Source of the DNA: Enterovibrio baiacu
GTDB lineage: Bacteria; Pseudomonadota; Gammaproteobacteria; Enterobacterales; Vibrionaceae
DNA: 64,000 nt
Assembly (NCBI RefSeq): GCF_004120195.1
Contig: NZ_SCHN01000016.1
Coordinates: forward strand, 62,001-126,000
Reading direction: 5' to 3'
Under the pieces are notes generated by a model that was not told the DNA's origin, did not search any database, and saw only the letters and a list, made by a program, of their open reading frames with translations. Shown in pieces: positions 16,917-25,755 of this stretch; position 1 is the stretch's first letter; every line of letters starts with the position of its first letter. The position numbers and the translations under genes were made by a program.

Positions 16917-18617
16917 TCAACGTGGCGAGCTATCAGCGTTGACTGAAAGTGTAGGTTCATTGGTGTCTACAGGCATAGCTTTTAAGCGATTAGATCGCAG
17001 TTCGCCCGCTTGCTCTAATAACGGATAGGCGATAGAAGAAAAGTGTGAATTGATACGGTTTAAATCGCGCAAGAGATCGAGGTACAGACTGCTTCCTTCA
17101 GCTGGGAGCCCTGTTTGATCTCGCAACCCTTCTTGATGTGCCAAGGCCGCACGTCTTTCGATGTCCTTCACGACGCTCTTCTGTTCTAACAATGCTCGTG
17201 CGTTCTTGATGTCGCCAGTAAGCAGCACGCTGCACGCCAATTCCATATTGCTATTGATGTATTTTCGCAATGCATCAATGGCTTTCAATTCGTAATCTGG
17301 CAGTACTACGTTGTTGGTAATGATCTTTGACACCACGTCGGTAAGGCTACATTCAAGAATATCTCCTGCATGCTCTAGATTCGTGGTGTAGGCATAAATG
17401 CGATAGCAGCGACGTCGATATTTCTTGGGGATATCTTGTCGGCTTAGCTCGGTAAGGTACAAACTGATTTTGTCATGAAACTCATCCACCAGATCGTCTG
17501 AACGCTTCACACTTTGCAATTGTGCGCCATTGCGCGTGTTTAACGCATCAAAGGTGGTATCCAGCATGGTTCGAAGTAAGTCCCCCATTCTGAGCACTTC
17601 ACGCACACTGTTGGATAGGGCAACAGACGGTGTTTTGAATGCATTACGGTCGAGATAGCGTGGCTTGTTGTCTACATCGGGGCTTTCTTTATTTGGAAGC
17701 CAACGTTCTATCATTTTTCCTGACGTTCTCACCCAAGGAAGAAACAGCAATGCTAAGCCAATGTTGAATAACAGGTGAAAATTGACCAATTGACGGGCGA
17801 CGTCGGTGGAAGAGAAAAAGGCATGATCAGCTAATTGATTGATCATAGGAAGGCAAATCAAGACCCCCATTAATCGGAACAGCAAATTTCCCATAGGCGC
17901 GCGCCTCACGGAAGGCTCTGCGCGTGATGTGTTGACGACCGCGGGCAATGCAGCCCCCAGGTTTGCACCCAAGATCAAGCCAAATCCCACGTCCAATGTA
18001 ATGACCCCAGAGCTAGAGAGCGCAGCGATCAAGAGCACGGTTGCAAGACTAGAGTGCGCCAAAAAGGCGATGGAAACGCCAACCAATATGGCAAGAACGG
18101 GTTCCCCGCTCAGCGAGCCAAGCAGTGACTGGATCAGAGGAGACTCTCGCATGGGTTGCGAGGCTTGCAGAATCAAACTTAGGGCGAGGAGCATCAAACC
18201 TAAACCAATTGCTATGCTCGCTGCGTGCTTGGTTTTTTCTTTTTTTGCGCGTGTAAACACACCAACGCCAGCAAGCATAACAATGGGTTGAAGCCAAGAA
18301 AGGTCAAGGGTCAGCACTTGCGCGACGAGGGTGGTGCCAACGTCTGCACCCAGTAACAAGGCAAGTCCCGATGCTGTTGCAACACCGTGTGTCGCGAAAG
18401 AGCTCGCGAGGAGTGCTGTGGCTGTGCTGCTTTGCAGAAGACAGGTGACACCCATACCCACGAAAAAGGCATTGAACCGATTGGATAGACTTCGACCGAG
18501 AAGGCGGCGCATTTTCCCGCCGTACGCTTTGATGACGCCTTGCTTTACAAGGTGTAACCCGAAAAGAAGCAGCGCAACTCCTCCGAGTAATTGAATGAGA
18601 ACTGACGTTCCGCTCAT
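16917..18617 (-). CDS. Na/phosphate cotransporter (NptA/YjbB type) with C-terminal PhoU-like domain
   Basis: A 566-residue inner-membrane protein. Two inverted Na/Pi-cotransport repeats contain the Ser-rich motifs LLQSSTATALLASS (about 60-75) and AHSSLATVLLIAALSSSG. The remaining 230 residues form a cytoplasmic helical PhoU-like domain. This architecture is typical of bacterial YjbB/NptA proteins, which move inorganic phosphate in or out with sodium. It is divergent from the DeoR/Ugp operon across a 257-base region full of repeated operator-like sequence, and a phosphatase gene follows. Both facts fit a phosphate theme. Confidence 0.85.
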   Translation of the reverse strand: MSGTSVLIQLLGGVALLLFGLHLVKQGVIKAYGGKMRRLLGRSLSNRFNAFFVGMGVTCLLQSSTATALLASSFATHGVATASGLALLLGADVGTTLVAQVLTLDLSWLQPIVMLAGVGVFTRAKKEKTKHAASIAIGLGLMLLALSLILQASQPMRESPLIQSLLGSLSGEPVLAILVGVSIAFLAHSSLATVLLIAALSSSGVITLDVGFGLILGANLGAALPAVVNTSRAEPSVRRAPMGNLLFRLMGVLICLPMINQLADHAFFSSTDVARQLVNFHLLFNIGLALLFLPWVRTSGKMIERWLPNKESPDVDNKPRYLDRNAFKTPSVALSNSVREVLRMGDLLRTMLDTTFDALNTRNGAQLQSVKRSDDLVDEFHDKISLYLTELSRQDIPKKYRRRCYRIYAYTTNLEHAGDILECSLTDVVSKIITNNVVLPDYELKAIDALRKYINSNMELACSVLLTGDIKNARALLEQKSVVKDIERRAALAHQEGLRDQTGLPAEGSSLYLDLLRDLNRINSHFSSIAYPLLEQAGELRSNRLKAMPVDTNEPTLSVNADSSPR

Positions 18618-18679
18618 GTGACATCTCTTTTTAATATTTGTTTGTTATCACTCTCTCATGCAAGTGAAGGGTGGGCATG

Positions 18680-18789
18680 TGCTCATTTTGTCGCTGAATT
18701 GAGTCATATGAGGCGACAAATGAACATTTTAATTGAGCACATGAACATAAAAGTAATCGAAAGTGAGCATTTGATCAACAAACGAACAT
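18680..18789. promoter_or_regulatory. Array of TGARCAY half-sites and a long inverted repeat in the divergent promoter region
   Basis: Half-sites TGAACAT or close variants occur at 18721, 18734 (TGAGCAC), 18742, 18764 (TGAGCAT) and 18783 (CGAACAT); several are spaced about two helical turns apart. An inverted repeat TTTGTCGC (18687-18694) / GCGACAAA (18713-18720) overlaps the left end. GlpR-type DeoR repressors recognise TGTTCG/CGAACA half-sites, so the DeoR protein encoded at 18875 is the likely ligand. The array sits between the symporter and Ugp-like operons and could control both. Confidence 0.5.
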
Positions 18790-18874
18790 AATAATTAATC
18801 ATTCGCTCAATAAATGTTGGCAAATTGTTAACTGTGTGCCTAAAGTGAATAAAAAATAGTCGATATCAACAATT

Positions 18875-19672
18875 ATGAGTCTCGATTCGAAAATGAAATC
18901 TAAAACGAAAGCACGCAGAGACCAGATCATCGAATTGACACAAGAGCGCGGCAACGTGTCTGTCGAAGTGCTAACAGAAACATTGGGTGTGTCGGCGCAA
19001 ACCATTCGTCGAGACATTAATCAACTGTGCAGCGATAACTTGCTTCGACGTCGTCACGGTGGTGTTGAGCGTTTTGAGCGTCAGTTGAATACGCCCTATG
19101 AATTGCGCGCGGTGATGAACTCTGAAGAGAAGCATGCGATTGCGAAAGCGGTGGCTGAAATGGTGCCAGACGGGTCAACGGTGTTTATTTCCATCGGTTC
19201 AACACCTGCGATTGTCGCTGAAGCGTTAAGTGAGAAAACCGGATTAACGGTGATGACGAATAACCTGAACGCGGCGATGGTGCTGAGCAACGAGCCAACC
19301 AATCGCATCATCATTCCAGGCGGCGAAGTGCGCATGCCAGATCGCGATGTGTTGGGTGATGAGGTGTTGGCTTTTTTCAATAGCTACCGAGCTGAGTTTG
19401 GCATTTTTGGGGTGGCGGGTGTTGATGAAGACGGCGGTATGCTGGATTTTCACGCGTCCGAAGTGCGCGTCCGTGAAGCGATTCGTACGCACTGTAAAAC
19501 CTCAATTCTTGTCATGGACAGTACCAAGTTGACGCGCACTGCACCGGCAGTGGGCGGCAGTATTTTTGATGTGGACCAAATCATCATGGATCGACATCCA
19601 GGGGATGATTTCTCGGCGCTCAGTGAGCGTGTGGGAGATCGTTTGAAGTTAGTTGGAGGCGAGGCTTCATGA
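18875..19672 (+). CDS. DeoR/GlpR-family transcriptional repressor
   Basis: A 265-residue regulator with an N-terminal DeoR winged HTH (about 13-70, VSAQTIRRDINQL) and a C-terminal sugar-phosphate-sensing DeoRC domain (about 90-250; FISIGSTPAIVAEAL, IFGVAGVDEDGGMLDFH). DeoRC domains bind phosphorylated metabolites; GlpR senses glycerol-3-phosphate. The stop overlaps the ATG of the ABC ATPase by 4 bases, so it heads the Ugp-like operon and probably regulates it. The start lacks a clear SD; an ATG six codons downstream is possible. Confidence 0.86.
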   Translation: MSLDSKMKSKTKARRDQIIELTQERGNVSVEVLTETLGVSAQTIRRDINQLCSDNLLRRRHGGVERFERQLNTPYELRAVMNSEEKHAIAKAVAEMVPDGSTVFISIGSTPAIVAEALSEKTGLTVMTNNLNAAMVLSNEPTNRIIIPGGEVRMPDRDVLGDEVLAFFNSYRAEFGIFGVAGVDEDGGMLDFHASEVRVREAIRTHCKTSILVMDSTKLTRTAPAVGGSIFDVDQIIMDRHPGDDFSALSERVGDRLKLVGGEAS

Positions 19673-20688
19673 ACGTAGAACCTTTTGTGACGTTTAACAA
19701 AATTGGCAAACGATGGAACGGTCAGTTGGGTGTGGAAGACATCACAATTCAGATCCCTGAAGGCGCATTTGTCGCATTACTTGGCCCGTCGGGGTGCGGT
19801 AAATCCACCACATTGCGTTTGCTTGCTGGTCTTGAAACGCCAGATGAAGGGGAAATCATCATCGACAGCGTCGATGTGACAGAAATGGCGCCTTCTGCGC
19901 GTAACCTTTCTATGGTGTTCCAGTCTTATGCCTTGTTTCCTCATCTCTCTGTGGCGGAAAACGTCATGTTTGGGATGAAGGTAAGAAAAGTGCCAAAAGA
20001 TGAGTGCATGGAAAAGCTTCACAATGCACTCGATATCACGGGGCTGCTCGGCTATGAGGAGCGCAAACCCGGCGAATTGTCTGGCGGTCAACGCCAACGC
20101 GTCGCATTGGCCCGAGCCATTGTGGCAGGGCAGCCTTTGTGTTTGATGGACGAACCGTTATCAAACCTGGATGCCAAGCTGCGTAACTCTGTGCGTCGAG
20201 ACATCAAGAAACTGCAGCGCAAACTCGGCATGACCGTGGTTTACGTGACACATGATCAGACGGAAGCCATGAGCATGGCAGACATGATCATCTTGATGAA
20301 AGACGGCCGCATCATGCAAATCGGCTCGCCACAAGAGTTATATAGCGAGCCGCAAAATACTTTTGCTGCTGAATTTGTGGGCGCACCGCCGATGGCATTG
20401 ATTTCAGGCGCTGCCATCAAAGGGGCAGAGCATGCGAACAAAGTCGGTGTAAGAACCGAAGATGTCACTGTGGTTGAGGCGGGTAAAGGCCGTCTGACGT
20501 GCACTGTGTCAGAAAGCGAATATTTGGGTGTGGAAACGCACGTTCAGTTAGAGCACCCAGAAGGGAAAGGCCTAGTGGTGAAGCTTCATGGCTATGCCTC
20601 GCTGGTTGAAGGCAGTTCGGTGGATATCGATTTTGATGACGCGGCGCTGCATTACTTTGATGAAAACGGTAACCGCATGGCTTCGTGA
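19669..20688 (+). CDS. ABC transporter ATP-binding protein, UgpC/MalK type
   Basis: A 339-residue ATPase of the CUT1 importers. Walker A GPSGCGKST is at 39-47, the Q-loop at FQSYALFPHL, the signature LSGGQ at 136-140 and Walker B LMDE at 158-161, with the H-loop in THDQTEAMSMAD. A C-terminal TOBE/MalK-type regulatory domain follows from about 240. It energises the two permeases encoded downstream. Start ATG overlaps the regulator stop (ATGA). It lies before the binding-protein gene, as in several rhizobial ugp-like operons. Confidence 0.9.
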   Translation: MNVEPFVTFNKIGKRWNGQLGVEDITIQIPEGAFVALLGPSGCGKSTTLRLLAGLETPDEGEIIIDSVDVTEMAPSARNLSMVFQSYALFPHLSVAENVMFGMKVRKVPKDECMEKLHNALDITGLLGYEERKPGELSGGQRQRVALARAIVAGQPLCLMDEPLSNLDAKLRNSVRRDIKKLQRKLGMTVVYVTHDQTEAMSMADMIILMKDGRIMQIGSPQELYSEPQNTFAAEFVGAPPMALISGAAIKGAEHANKVGVRTEDVTVVEAGKGRLTCTVSESEYLGVETHVQLEHPEGKGLVVKLHGYASLVEGSSVDIDFDDAALHYFDENGNRMAS

Positions 20689-20784
20689 AGCATGCTGACG
20701 ATGCTGAGGATATGTGTGCATTAGCATATATCTCCACAGCCAACTAACTTGAGATTAATGTTCAACTAAAACAATGGTGAAACT

Positions 20785-22050
20785 ATGAAGTTCTCTACGT
20801 TATTCAGTTGTGCCTTTGCAGGTGCATTTGCGATGTCTGCACACACGGCTTCTGCACAAACCGAACTCAACATGTATTACCCGATTGCGGTGGGTGGCTC
20901 ACTCACGAAAGTGGTTGATGGCATGGTGACTGAGTTTGAAAAACAAAACCCAGATATCAAAGTAAATGCTATCTACTCAGGCAACTATGATGACACCCGT
21001 GTTCGCGCGCTGTCTGCACTGAGTTCCGGTGAGCCGGCGCAATTAGCGGTGATGTTTTCTATCGATGTTTATGACCTGATTGAGCAAGACTTGATTACCC
21101 CTTTTGATGACGTCATGAACAGCAAAGAAGACCAAGCATGGTTGAACGATTTCTATCCAGCATTGATGGAAAACGGCCAAGCGGAAGGCAAAACATGGGG
21201 CATTCCATTCCAACGTTCCACCATTGTTGCTTACTACAACAAAGAGATGTTTAAGGCCGCTGGGTTAGATCCTGAAAAGCCACCTAAAACGTGGGACGAA
21301 TTGGTAACAATGGGCAAAAAGCTCACCAATGATGATACCTATGGCTTGATGATTCCATCGACGGGTTACCCTTACTGGATGTTCCAAGCGCTGGCGATTC
21401 AAAACGGCCAAAAGCTCATGTCTGATGATGGTCTAGAAACCTACTTTGATGATCCAAAGGTGTTAGAAACCCTCAAATACTGGAAATCACTGTCTGCGGA
21501 ACACGGCATTATGCCAACAGGTACGGTTGAGTGGGGCACCCTGCGCCAAGCGTTCTTAGAAGGCAAAACCGCGATGATGTGGCACTCCACGGGTAACCTT
21601 TCATCGGTGAAAAAAGGCGCGAAATTTGATTTCGGTGTTGCCATGCTCCCAGGAAATGAACGTCTTGGTTCACCAACAGGTGGCGGTAATTTCTACTTGT
21701 TTAAAGACACCTCTCAAAAAGAAAAAGAGGCATCGCTCAAGCTGGTTAAGTTCATGACATCACCTGAGCAAGCGGCTAACTGGTCGATTGCAACGGGTTA
21801 CATGGGCGTGTCGAAGAGTGCTTATGAAACGGAAGCACTCAAGAACTACACCGTTGAGTTCCCACCGGCACTGGTTGCACGCAATCAACTTGAACATGCA
21901 GTGGCTGAATTCTCTACTTATGAAACAGCACGTGTGCGTGAAGGGTTGAACAACGCGATTCAATCGGCGCTAACAGACAGCAAAACGCCAGAAGAGGCGT
22001 TGGGCGAAGCGCAAAAATCTGCAAAACGTCTGCTGCGAGATTACCAGTAA
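20785..22050 (+). CDS. ABC transporter periplasmic substrate-binding protein, UgpB-like
   Basis: A 421-residue type-1 extracellular solute-binding protein. The signal peptide ends at about residue 24 (HTASA/QTE). It shows the features of UgpB-like proteins: FEKQNPDIKVNAIYSGNYDD near the start, AGLDPEKPPKTWDEL, and the GGGNFYLF strand. E. coli UgpB binds glycerol-3-phosphate and glycerophosphodiesters; the phosphoesterase at the end of this operon supports the same substrate class, but sugars remain possible. A strong hairpin follows the stop. Confidence 0.85.
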   Translation: MKFSTLFSCAFAGAFAMSAHTASAQTELNMYYPIAVGGSLTKVVDGMVTEFEKQNPDIKVNAIYSGNYDDTRVRALSALSSGEPAQLAVMFSIDVYDLIEQDLITPFDDVMNSKEDQAWLNDFYPALMENGQAEGKTWGIPFQRSTIVAYYNKEMFKAAGLDPEKPPKTWDELVTMGKKLTNDDTYGLMIPSTGYPYWMFQALAIQNGQKLMSDDGLETYFDDPKVLETLKYWKSLSAEHGIMPTGTVEWGTLRQAFLEGKTAMMWHSTGNLSSVKKGAKFDFGVAMLPGNERLGSPTGGGNFYLFKDTSQKEKEASLKLVKFMTSPEQAANWSIATGYMGVSKSAYETEALKNYTVEFPPALVARNQLEHAVAEFSTYETARVREGLNNAIQSALTDSKTPEEALGEAQKSAKRLLRDYQ

Positions 22051-22059
22051 CTGCACCTT

Positions 22060-22083
22060 GCTCCGCTTGTTTGCAAGCGGAGC
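22060..22083 (+). other. Intercistronic hairpin between binding-protein and permease genes
   Basis: GCTCCGCTTG / CAAGCGGAGC with a TTTG loop, 10 bases after the binding-protein stop and without a T tract. In binding-protein operons such stems protect the upstream message from 3' decay, giving excess binding protein over permease. That role is inferred. Confidence 0.6.
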
Positions 22084-22176
22084 CATTTCTAACGCAACGG
22101 ACAGCAATAAGGTGTTCGGTTGCGCTGCAAACATGCAGCAGTGCGAGACACAGCAGTACCAACAACGAGTAATACT

Positions 22177-23070
22177 ATGAATCGATACGCAGAAATGGAG
22201 CGTCGTCGGCAGCACCTTTATGGGTGGTTTCTCCTTACGCCAGCGGCAATTCTGTTAACCCTCTTTGCTTTCTATCCATCGATAGCGACGTTCTGGGAGA
22301 GTCTGTTTTCGCGCGGCACGCGCAGACGACCTTCAGAATTCACCGGTTTAGAAAACTACGCGGACCTTTTTAACGATCCGACGTTTTGGATAGTGGTGAA
22401 AAACAACCTGTTTTATGCCGGTGTGACGATCCCAGCATCCATTGCGATAGCGCTTGCGATGGCGCTTTGGGCGAATTCAAAAATCCCAGCAACGGGGTTT
22501 GTGCGCACGGCGTACTTCACGCCAACCGTGCTGCCGATGATTGCTGCCGCCAACCTGTGGTTGTTCTTTTATACCCCAGACCTCGGCGTGCTTGATCAGA
22601 TTGGTGCATTGTTTGGTTTGCCATCCATGAACTGGTTGGGGCGTCCTGATACGGCACTTTGGGCCATTATCATTGTGACGATATGGAAAGAAGCAGGCTT
22701 TTTCATGATCTTCTATCTGGCCGCTTTGCAGACCATCCCCGTGGACTACAAAGAAGCGGCTGACATTGAAGGTACAAGCCGTTGGACTTATACGCGCCGC
22801 ATCGTGCTGCCGTTATTGATGCCAACCACCATGTTCATTGTGGTGAACGCGATGATCAACTCGGTCAAACTCATTGACCATCTGTTTATTTTGACCAAAG
22901 GCGGGCCGTCAGACGCCTCCAAACTCATTCTTTACTATATCTGGGAGATGGCGTTTGCCTTCTTTGATGCCCCACATGCCGCCGCGATGACCGTATTGGT
23001 ATTGCTGGTGTTGGGTATCGCAGCTGCCATTCAGTTTTTGTACCTTGATAGAAGGACGCATTACCAATGA
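22177..23070 (+). CDS. ABC transporter permease, UgpA/MalF type
   Basis: A 297-residue inner-membrane permease with six predicted membrane segments. The EAA loop that contacts the ATPase is EAADIEGTSRWTYTRRIVLP. ATG 22177 (MNRYAEMERRRQ) is selected over an upstream in-frame codon at 22120 that would run through the intercistronic hairpin tail. Its 3' end overlaps the next permease by 4 bases. Confidence 0.87.
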   Translation: MNRYAEMERRRQHLYGWFLLTPAAILLTLFAFYPSIATFWESLFSRGTRRRPSEFTGLENYADLFNDPTFWIVVKNNLFYAGVTIPASIAIALAMALWANSKIPATGFVRTAYFTPTVLPMIAAANLWLFFYTPDLGVLDQIGALFGLPSMNWLGRPDTALWAIIIVTIWKEAGFFMIFYLAALQTIPVDYKEAADIEGTSRWTYTRRIVLPLLMPTTMFIVVNAMINSVKLIDHLFILTKGGPSDASKLILYYIWEMAFAFFDAPHAAAMTVLVLLVLGIAAAIQFLYLDRRTHYQ

Positions 23071-23876
23071 AATCGTTTAATAAGTTTATTGATTCCTTTG
23101 GTGCACACCTTCTTGCCGTTATCTGGATTTCCCCGCTGGTGTTTGCGTTTTGGGCGGCTTTCCATACCACGTCTGACGCAGTTAATTTCAACCTTCTGTC
23201 AGGTTGGACGCTGGATAACTTCCGTGAAGTGTGGAACGGCGCACCGTGGCTTCGCTACTTCTGGAATACCTTTTGCCTCGTGACGATAGTCCTCATTGGA
23301 CAGTTCATCATCACCACCTTGGCGGGGTTTGCGTTTGCACAAGTGAAGTTTCCGGGTAAGGACTTTGTGTTCATTCTGGTATTGCTTCAACTGTTTATCT
23401 TGCCGGAAGTGTTGATCGTCGAAAACTACGCGATCACCTCAAAATTGGGGCTGTTTGATACCATTCTCGGTGTCGGTATGCCCTATATGGCGAGTGCCTT
23501 CGGGATATTCTTGATGCGACAATCCTTCAAGTCTGTGCCTTATGAACTGCATGAAGCGGCGAGTGTAGAAGGTTGTTCCATGTTTGGCATTTTGATGAAA
23601 GTCTATGTGCCGCTCGCGAAGCCAACCTACCTAGCGTATGCCTTGGTGTCAGTGTCTACACACTGGAATAACTTTCTTTGGCCGCTCATCGTCACTAACT
23701 CTGATGACACGCGTCCATTGACCGTCGGGCTATCTATTTTCGGCGCACCAGAAAATGGTGTAGATATTTCGGTGATTTCGGCGGCAACCATGATGTCGAT
23801 AGCACCACTGTTGATAGCATTCTTAATTTTCCAACGTCAGTTTGTTCAGGCATTCTTGCGTGCGGGTATTAAGTAA
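23067..23876 (+). CDS. ABC transporter permease, UgpE/MalG type
   Basis: A 269-residue permease, six membrane segments, with the EAA loop EAASVEGCSMFGILMKVYVP. It starts inside the stop of the preceding permease (ATGA overlap) and forms the heterodimeric channel with it. Confidence 0.88.
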   Translation: MKSFNKFIDSFGAHLLAVIWISPLVFAFWAAFHTTSDAVNFNLLSGWTLDNFREVWNGAPWLRYFWNTFCLVTIVLIGQFIITTLAGFAFAQVKFPGKDFVFILVLLQLFILPEVLIVENYAITSKLGLFDTILGVGMPYMASAFGIFLMRQSFKSVPYELHEAASVEGCSMFGILMKVYVPLAKPTYLAYALVSVSTHWNNFLWPLIVTNSDDTRPLTVGLSIFGAPENGVDISVISAATMMSIAPLLIAFLIFQRQFVQAFLRAGIK

Positions 23877-23888
23877 CAGGGTAGAAAT

Positions 23889-24689
23889 ATGGGTTCTCGT
23901 GTTATCCAGTTAACTGACATTCATCTTGTGCCGCGCCAACAGCGGGTTTCTAAGGTGCTCGATACATATACCTTGTTTGAGCAGGCTATCGAAAAGATTG
24001 CAGATGATCTGCCAAGGCTTGGTCAGGTGGATGCTATCGTGGTGACTGGGGATGTCTCGGACCACGGCGATGAGGAAAGTTATCGCGATTTTCATGCGAT
24101 CATTTCTCGGCTTAATCTGCCTTATGTGGTGATACCCGGCAATCATGATAAGCGTGAAGCCATGGTATCAGCCATTGATGGTCTGTCAGTGTGTGGGGAG
24201 ACAGGGGAGTTAAACAGTGTTTACCCCCTTGGTGCATTTGACATTATTGCGTTGGACACGGTCATACCTGGGAGTGGTGCAGGTGCGTTGAGCGACAATA
24301 CACTCGCGTTTCTTGAATCTGCTTTAGCGACAGATTTAGAGAAGCCGGCGTTGATTGCGATGCATCATCCACCGTTTGATTCGGGTATCCAGTTTATGGA
24401 TAACATCGGGTTAAAAGGCCGAGATGACATGGCGCGTATTTTGGCGCGGTCGCCGCGAGAGAAGCGGGTGATTTGTGGGCATTTACATAACAGTATTGTG
24501 TGTAACATTGGCAATGCAACCGTACTTTCTGCACCCGGTGTCGCGAGTTCATTTCTGACGGACTATCGCGATGATGCCCCCGTCGGCTTCACGCAAGATC
24601 CCGGCGGTTATATGGTGCATGACTGGTATCACGGCTTCAGAAGTACGTATATTTCTCTCTCGCGTCATGGGGGGCTGTTCGCGTTTTGA
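23889..24689 (+). CDS. Calcineurin-like metallophosphoesterase (GpdQ/cNMP phosphodiesterase class)
   Basis: A 266-residue binuclear metallophosphoesterase. The metal motifs are in the expected order: QLTDIHL (D-x-H), VVTGDVSDHG (GD), PGNHDKR (GNHD), MHHPP (H) and CGHLHNS (GHxH). This is the class III cyclic-nucleotide phosphodiesterase group, which also holds the glycerophosphodiesterase GpdQ. It is the last gene of the DeoR/Ugp-like operon, 12 bases after the second permease, so hydrolysis of an imported glycerophosphodiester is the best hypothesis. No signal peptide, so it acts in the cytoplasm after uptake. Confidence 0.82.
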   Translation: MGSRVIQLTDIHLVPRQQRVSKVLDTYTLFEQAIEKIADDLPRLGQVDAIVVTGDVSDHGDEESYRDFHAIISRLNLPYVVIPGNHDKREAMVSAIDGLSVCGETGELNSVYPLGAFDIIALDTVIPGSGAGALSDNTLAFLESALATDLEKPALIAMHHPPFDSGIQFMDNIGLKGRDDMARILARSPREKRVICGHLHNSIVCNIGNATVLSAPGVASSFLTDYRDDAPVGFTQDPGGYMVHDWYHGFRSTYISLSRHGGLFAF

Positions 24690-24711
24690 TTTACGCTAGC
24701 CCGGTAGACTT

Positions 24712-24744
24712 AAAAGGCCACACAGGAAACTGTGTGGCCTTTTG
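24712..24744 (+). terminator. Bidirectional terminator between the Ugp-like operon and mngR
   Basis: AAAAGGCCACACAG / CTGTGTGGCCTTTT with a GAAA tetraloop. A and T tracts flank both sides, so it can end both the + and the - strand units. Confidence 0.88.
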
Positions 24745-24783
24745 GTATTCGGAGCTTGAACTTATTGCTGGTGTTCGGGCAAG

Positions 24784-25506
24784 TTAATGCTGACGCCCAC
24801 GTTTGGCCACGAGCGTGAACTTATAGTCGCTCGATTTAAAGTAGTTTCGGCTGTATTCGAACACAGTGTCGTCTTCAAGGTAGCCGCGCGTGCGCTTCTC
24901 GATGATAGGGTCGGCAGGGTCAACGCCCAATAACTCTGCAATCTCTTTCGGGGGTAGCACAGGAATGATTTCCTGCTCGCTGCGATCGATGATCAAGCCT
25001 TTTTGTTTCTCAATGAACTGATACTTAGAGCCTTGCATCACCTGATAGGTGAGATCTGGGAACATGACCGTTGGTAGCCATGTTTCTTCTACCGTGATGG
25101 GGTTGTTGTCGAGATAGCGAACGCGGCGAACATAAAATATCTGCGCACCTTCTTCTACGTTCAACAAATCCGCCATTTTGATAGACGCATTCTTCACTTC
25201 AAACGCCAACACATCACTGTGTGTGACGCCGCCAGAATGTTCCCACTTTTCAGCAAAACTGCTCTGCTGATAAATGTCATAGTTAACTTTGTTGTTTTTG
25301 ACGTAGGTGCCGCTGCCGCGAATGCTTTCCAGCTCACCGTTCTCAATCAATAGCTTGAGGGCTTGTCTTACCGTCACGCGGCTGACAGCAAAGGCTTCGC
25401 GAAGTTGTGCTTCTGTTGGCAACGCTTCGCCCACCTTGTATTCGCCGTTACGTATATTCTCGCGAATAGCATCTGCAATTTGGCGATACATTGGGAGTCT
25501 TGCCAT
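24784..25506 (-). CDS. mngR: GntR/HutC-family regulator, probable mannosylglycerate repressor MngR
   Basis: A 240-residue regulator with an N-terminal GntR winged HTH (LPTEAQLREAFAVSRVTVRQAL) and a C-terminal UTRA ligand domain (VEETWLPTVMFPDL, FEYSRNYFKSSDYKFTL). It is divergent from mngA with 249 bases between, the same arrangement as in E. coli mngR-mngAB. Start 25506 has TGAGGTGAAA before it; an in-frame codon ten residues upstream is less likely. Expected to bind the half-site array in the divergent region and be released by mannosylglycerate or its phosphate. Confidence 0.82.
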   Translation of the reverse strand: MARLPMYRQIADAIRENIRNGEYKVGEALPTEAQLREAFAVSRVTVRQALKLLIENGELESIRGSGTYVKNNKVNYDIYQQSSFAEKWEHSGGVTHSDVLAFEVKNASIKMADLLNVEEGAQIFYVRRVRYLDNNPITVEETWLPTVMFPDLTYQVMQGSKYQFIEKQKGLIIDRSEQEIIPVLPPKEIAELLGVDPADPIIEKRTRGYLEDDTVFEYSRNYFKSSDYKFTLVAKRGRQH

Positions 25507-25574
25507 TTTCACCTCAATACTCGTTGATAATGTCATCAGTGAGTGCTGATTAACCTGTTGTTCTTATTCACCTA

Positions 25575-25704
25575 TGATACAAACTTCGCCCTCCAAGACA
25601 AGGAAATGTTTGCTGCTAGTATTGAATTAGGCAATACAACTATAATACATTTAATTGAGTTATTGAGATCTGACTCAAGGTTTGTTGTATTGTTTATGTA
25701 TTAT
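25575..25704. promoter_or_regulatory. Cluster of ATACAA/TTGTAT half-sites between mngR and mngA
   Basis: GTATTG-N7-CAATAC forms an inverted repeat at 25619-25637. CAATACAAC (25632) recurs inverted as GTTGTATTG (25684), and ATAATACAT (25642) recurs inverted as ATGTATTAT (25696). A further GATACAAAC lies at 25577. GntR/HutC proteins bind AT-rich sites of this GT-N-TA-N-AC kind, so these are probable MngR operators flanking the mngA promoter. Confidence 0.5.
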
Positions 25705-25755
25705 CCTCGTGCTCGTTGAAACAACACCGCTGAACGTGACAATGGAATAAAAGTT

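Noticed and set aside
17839-18291. 150-residue + strand frame inside the symporter gene
   Set aside because: Antisense to conserved membrane helices; composition and lack of SD show a shadow frame.
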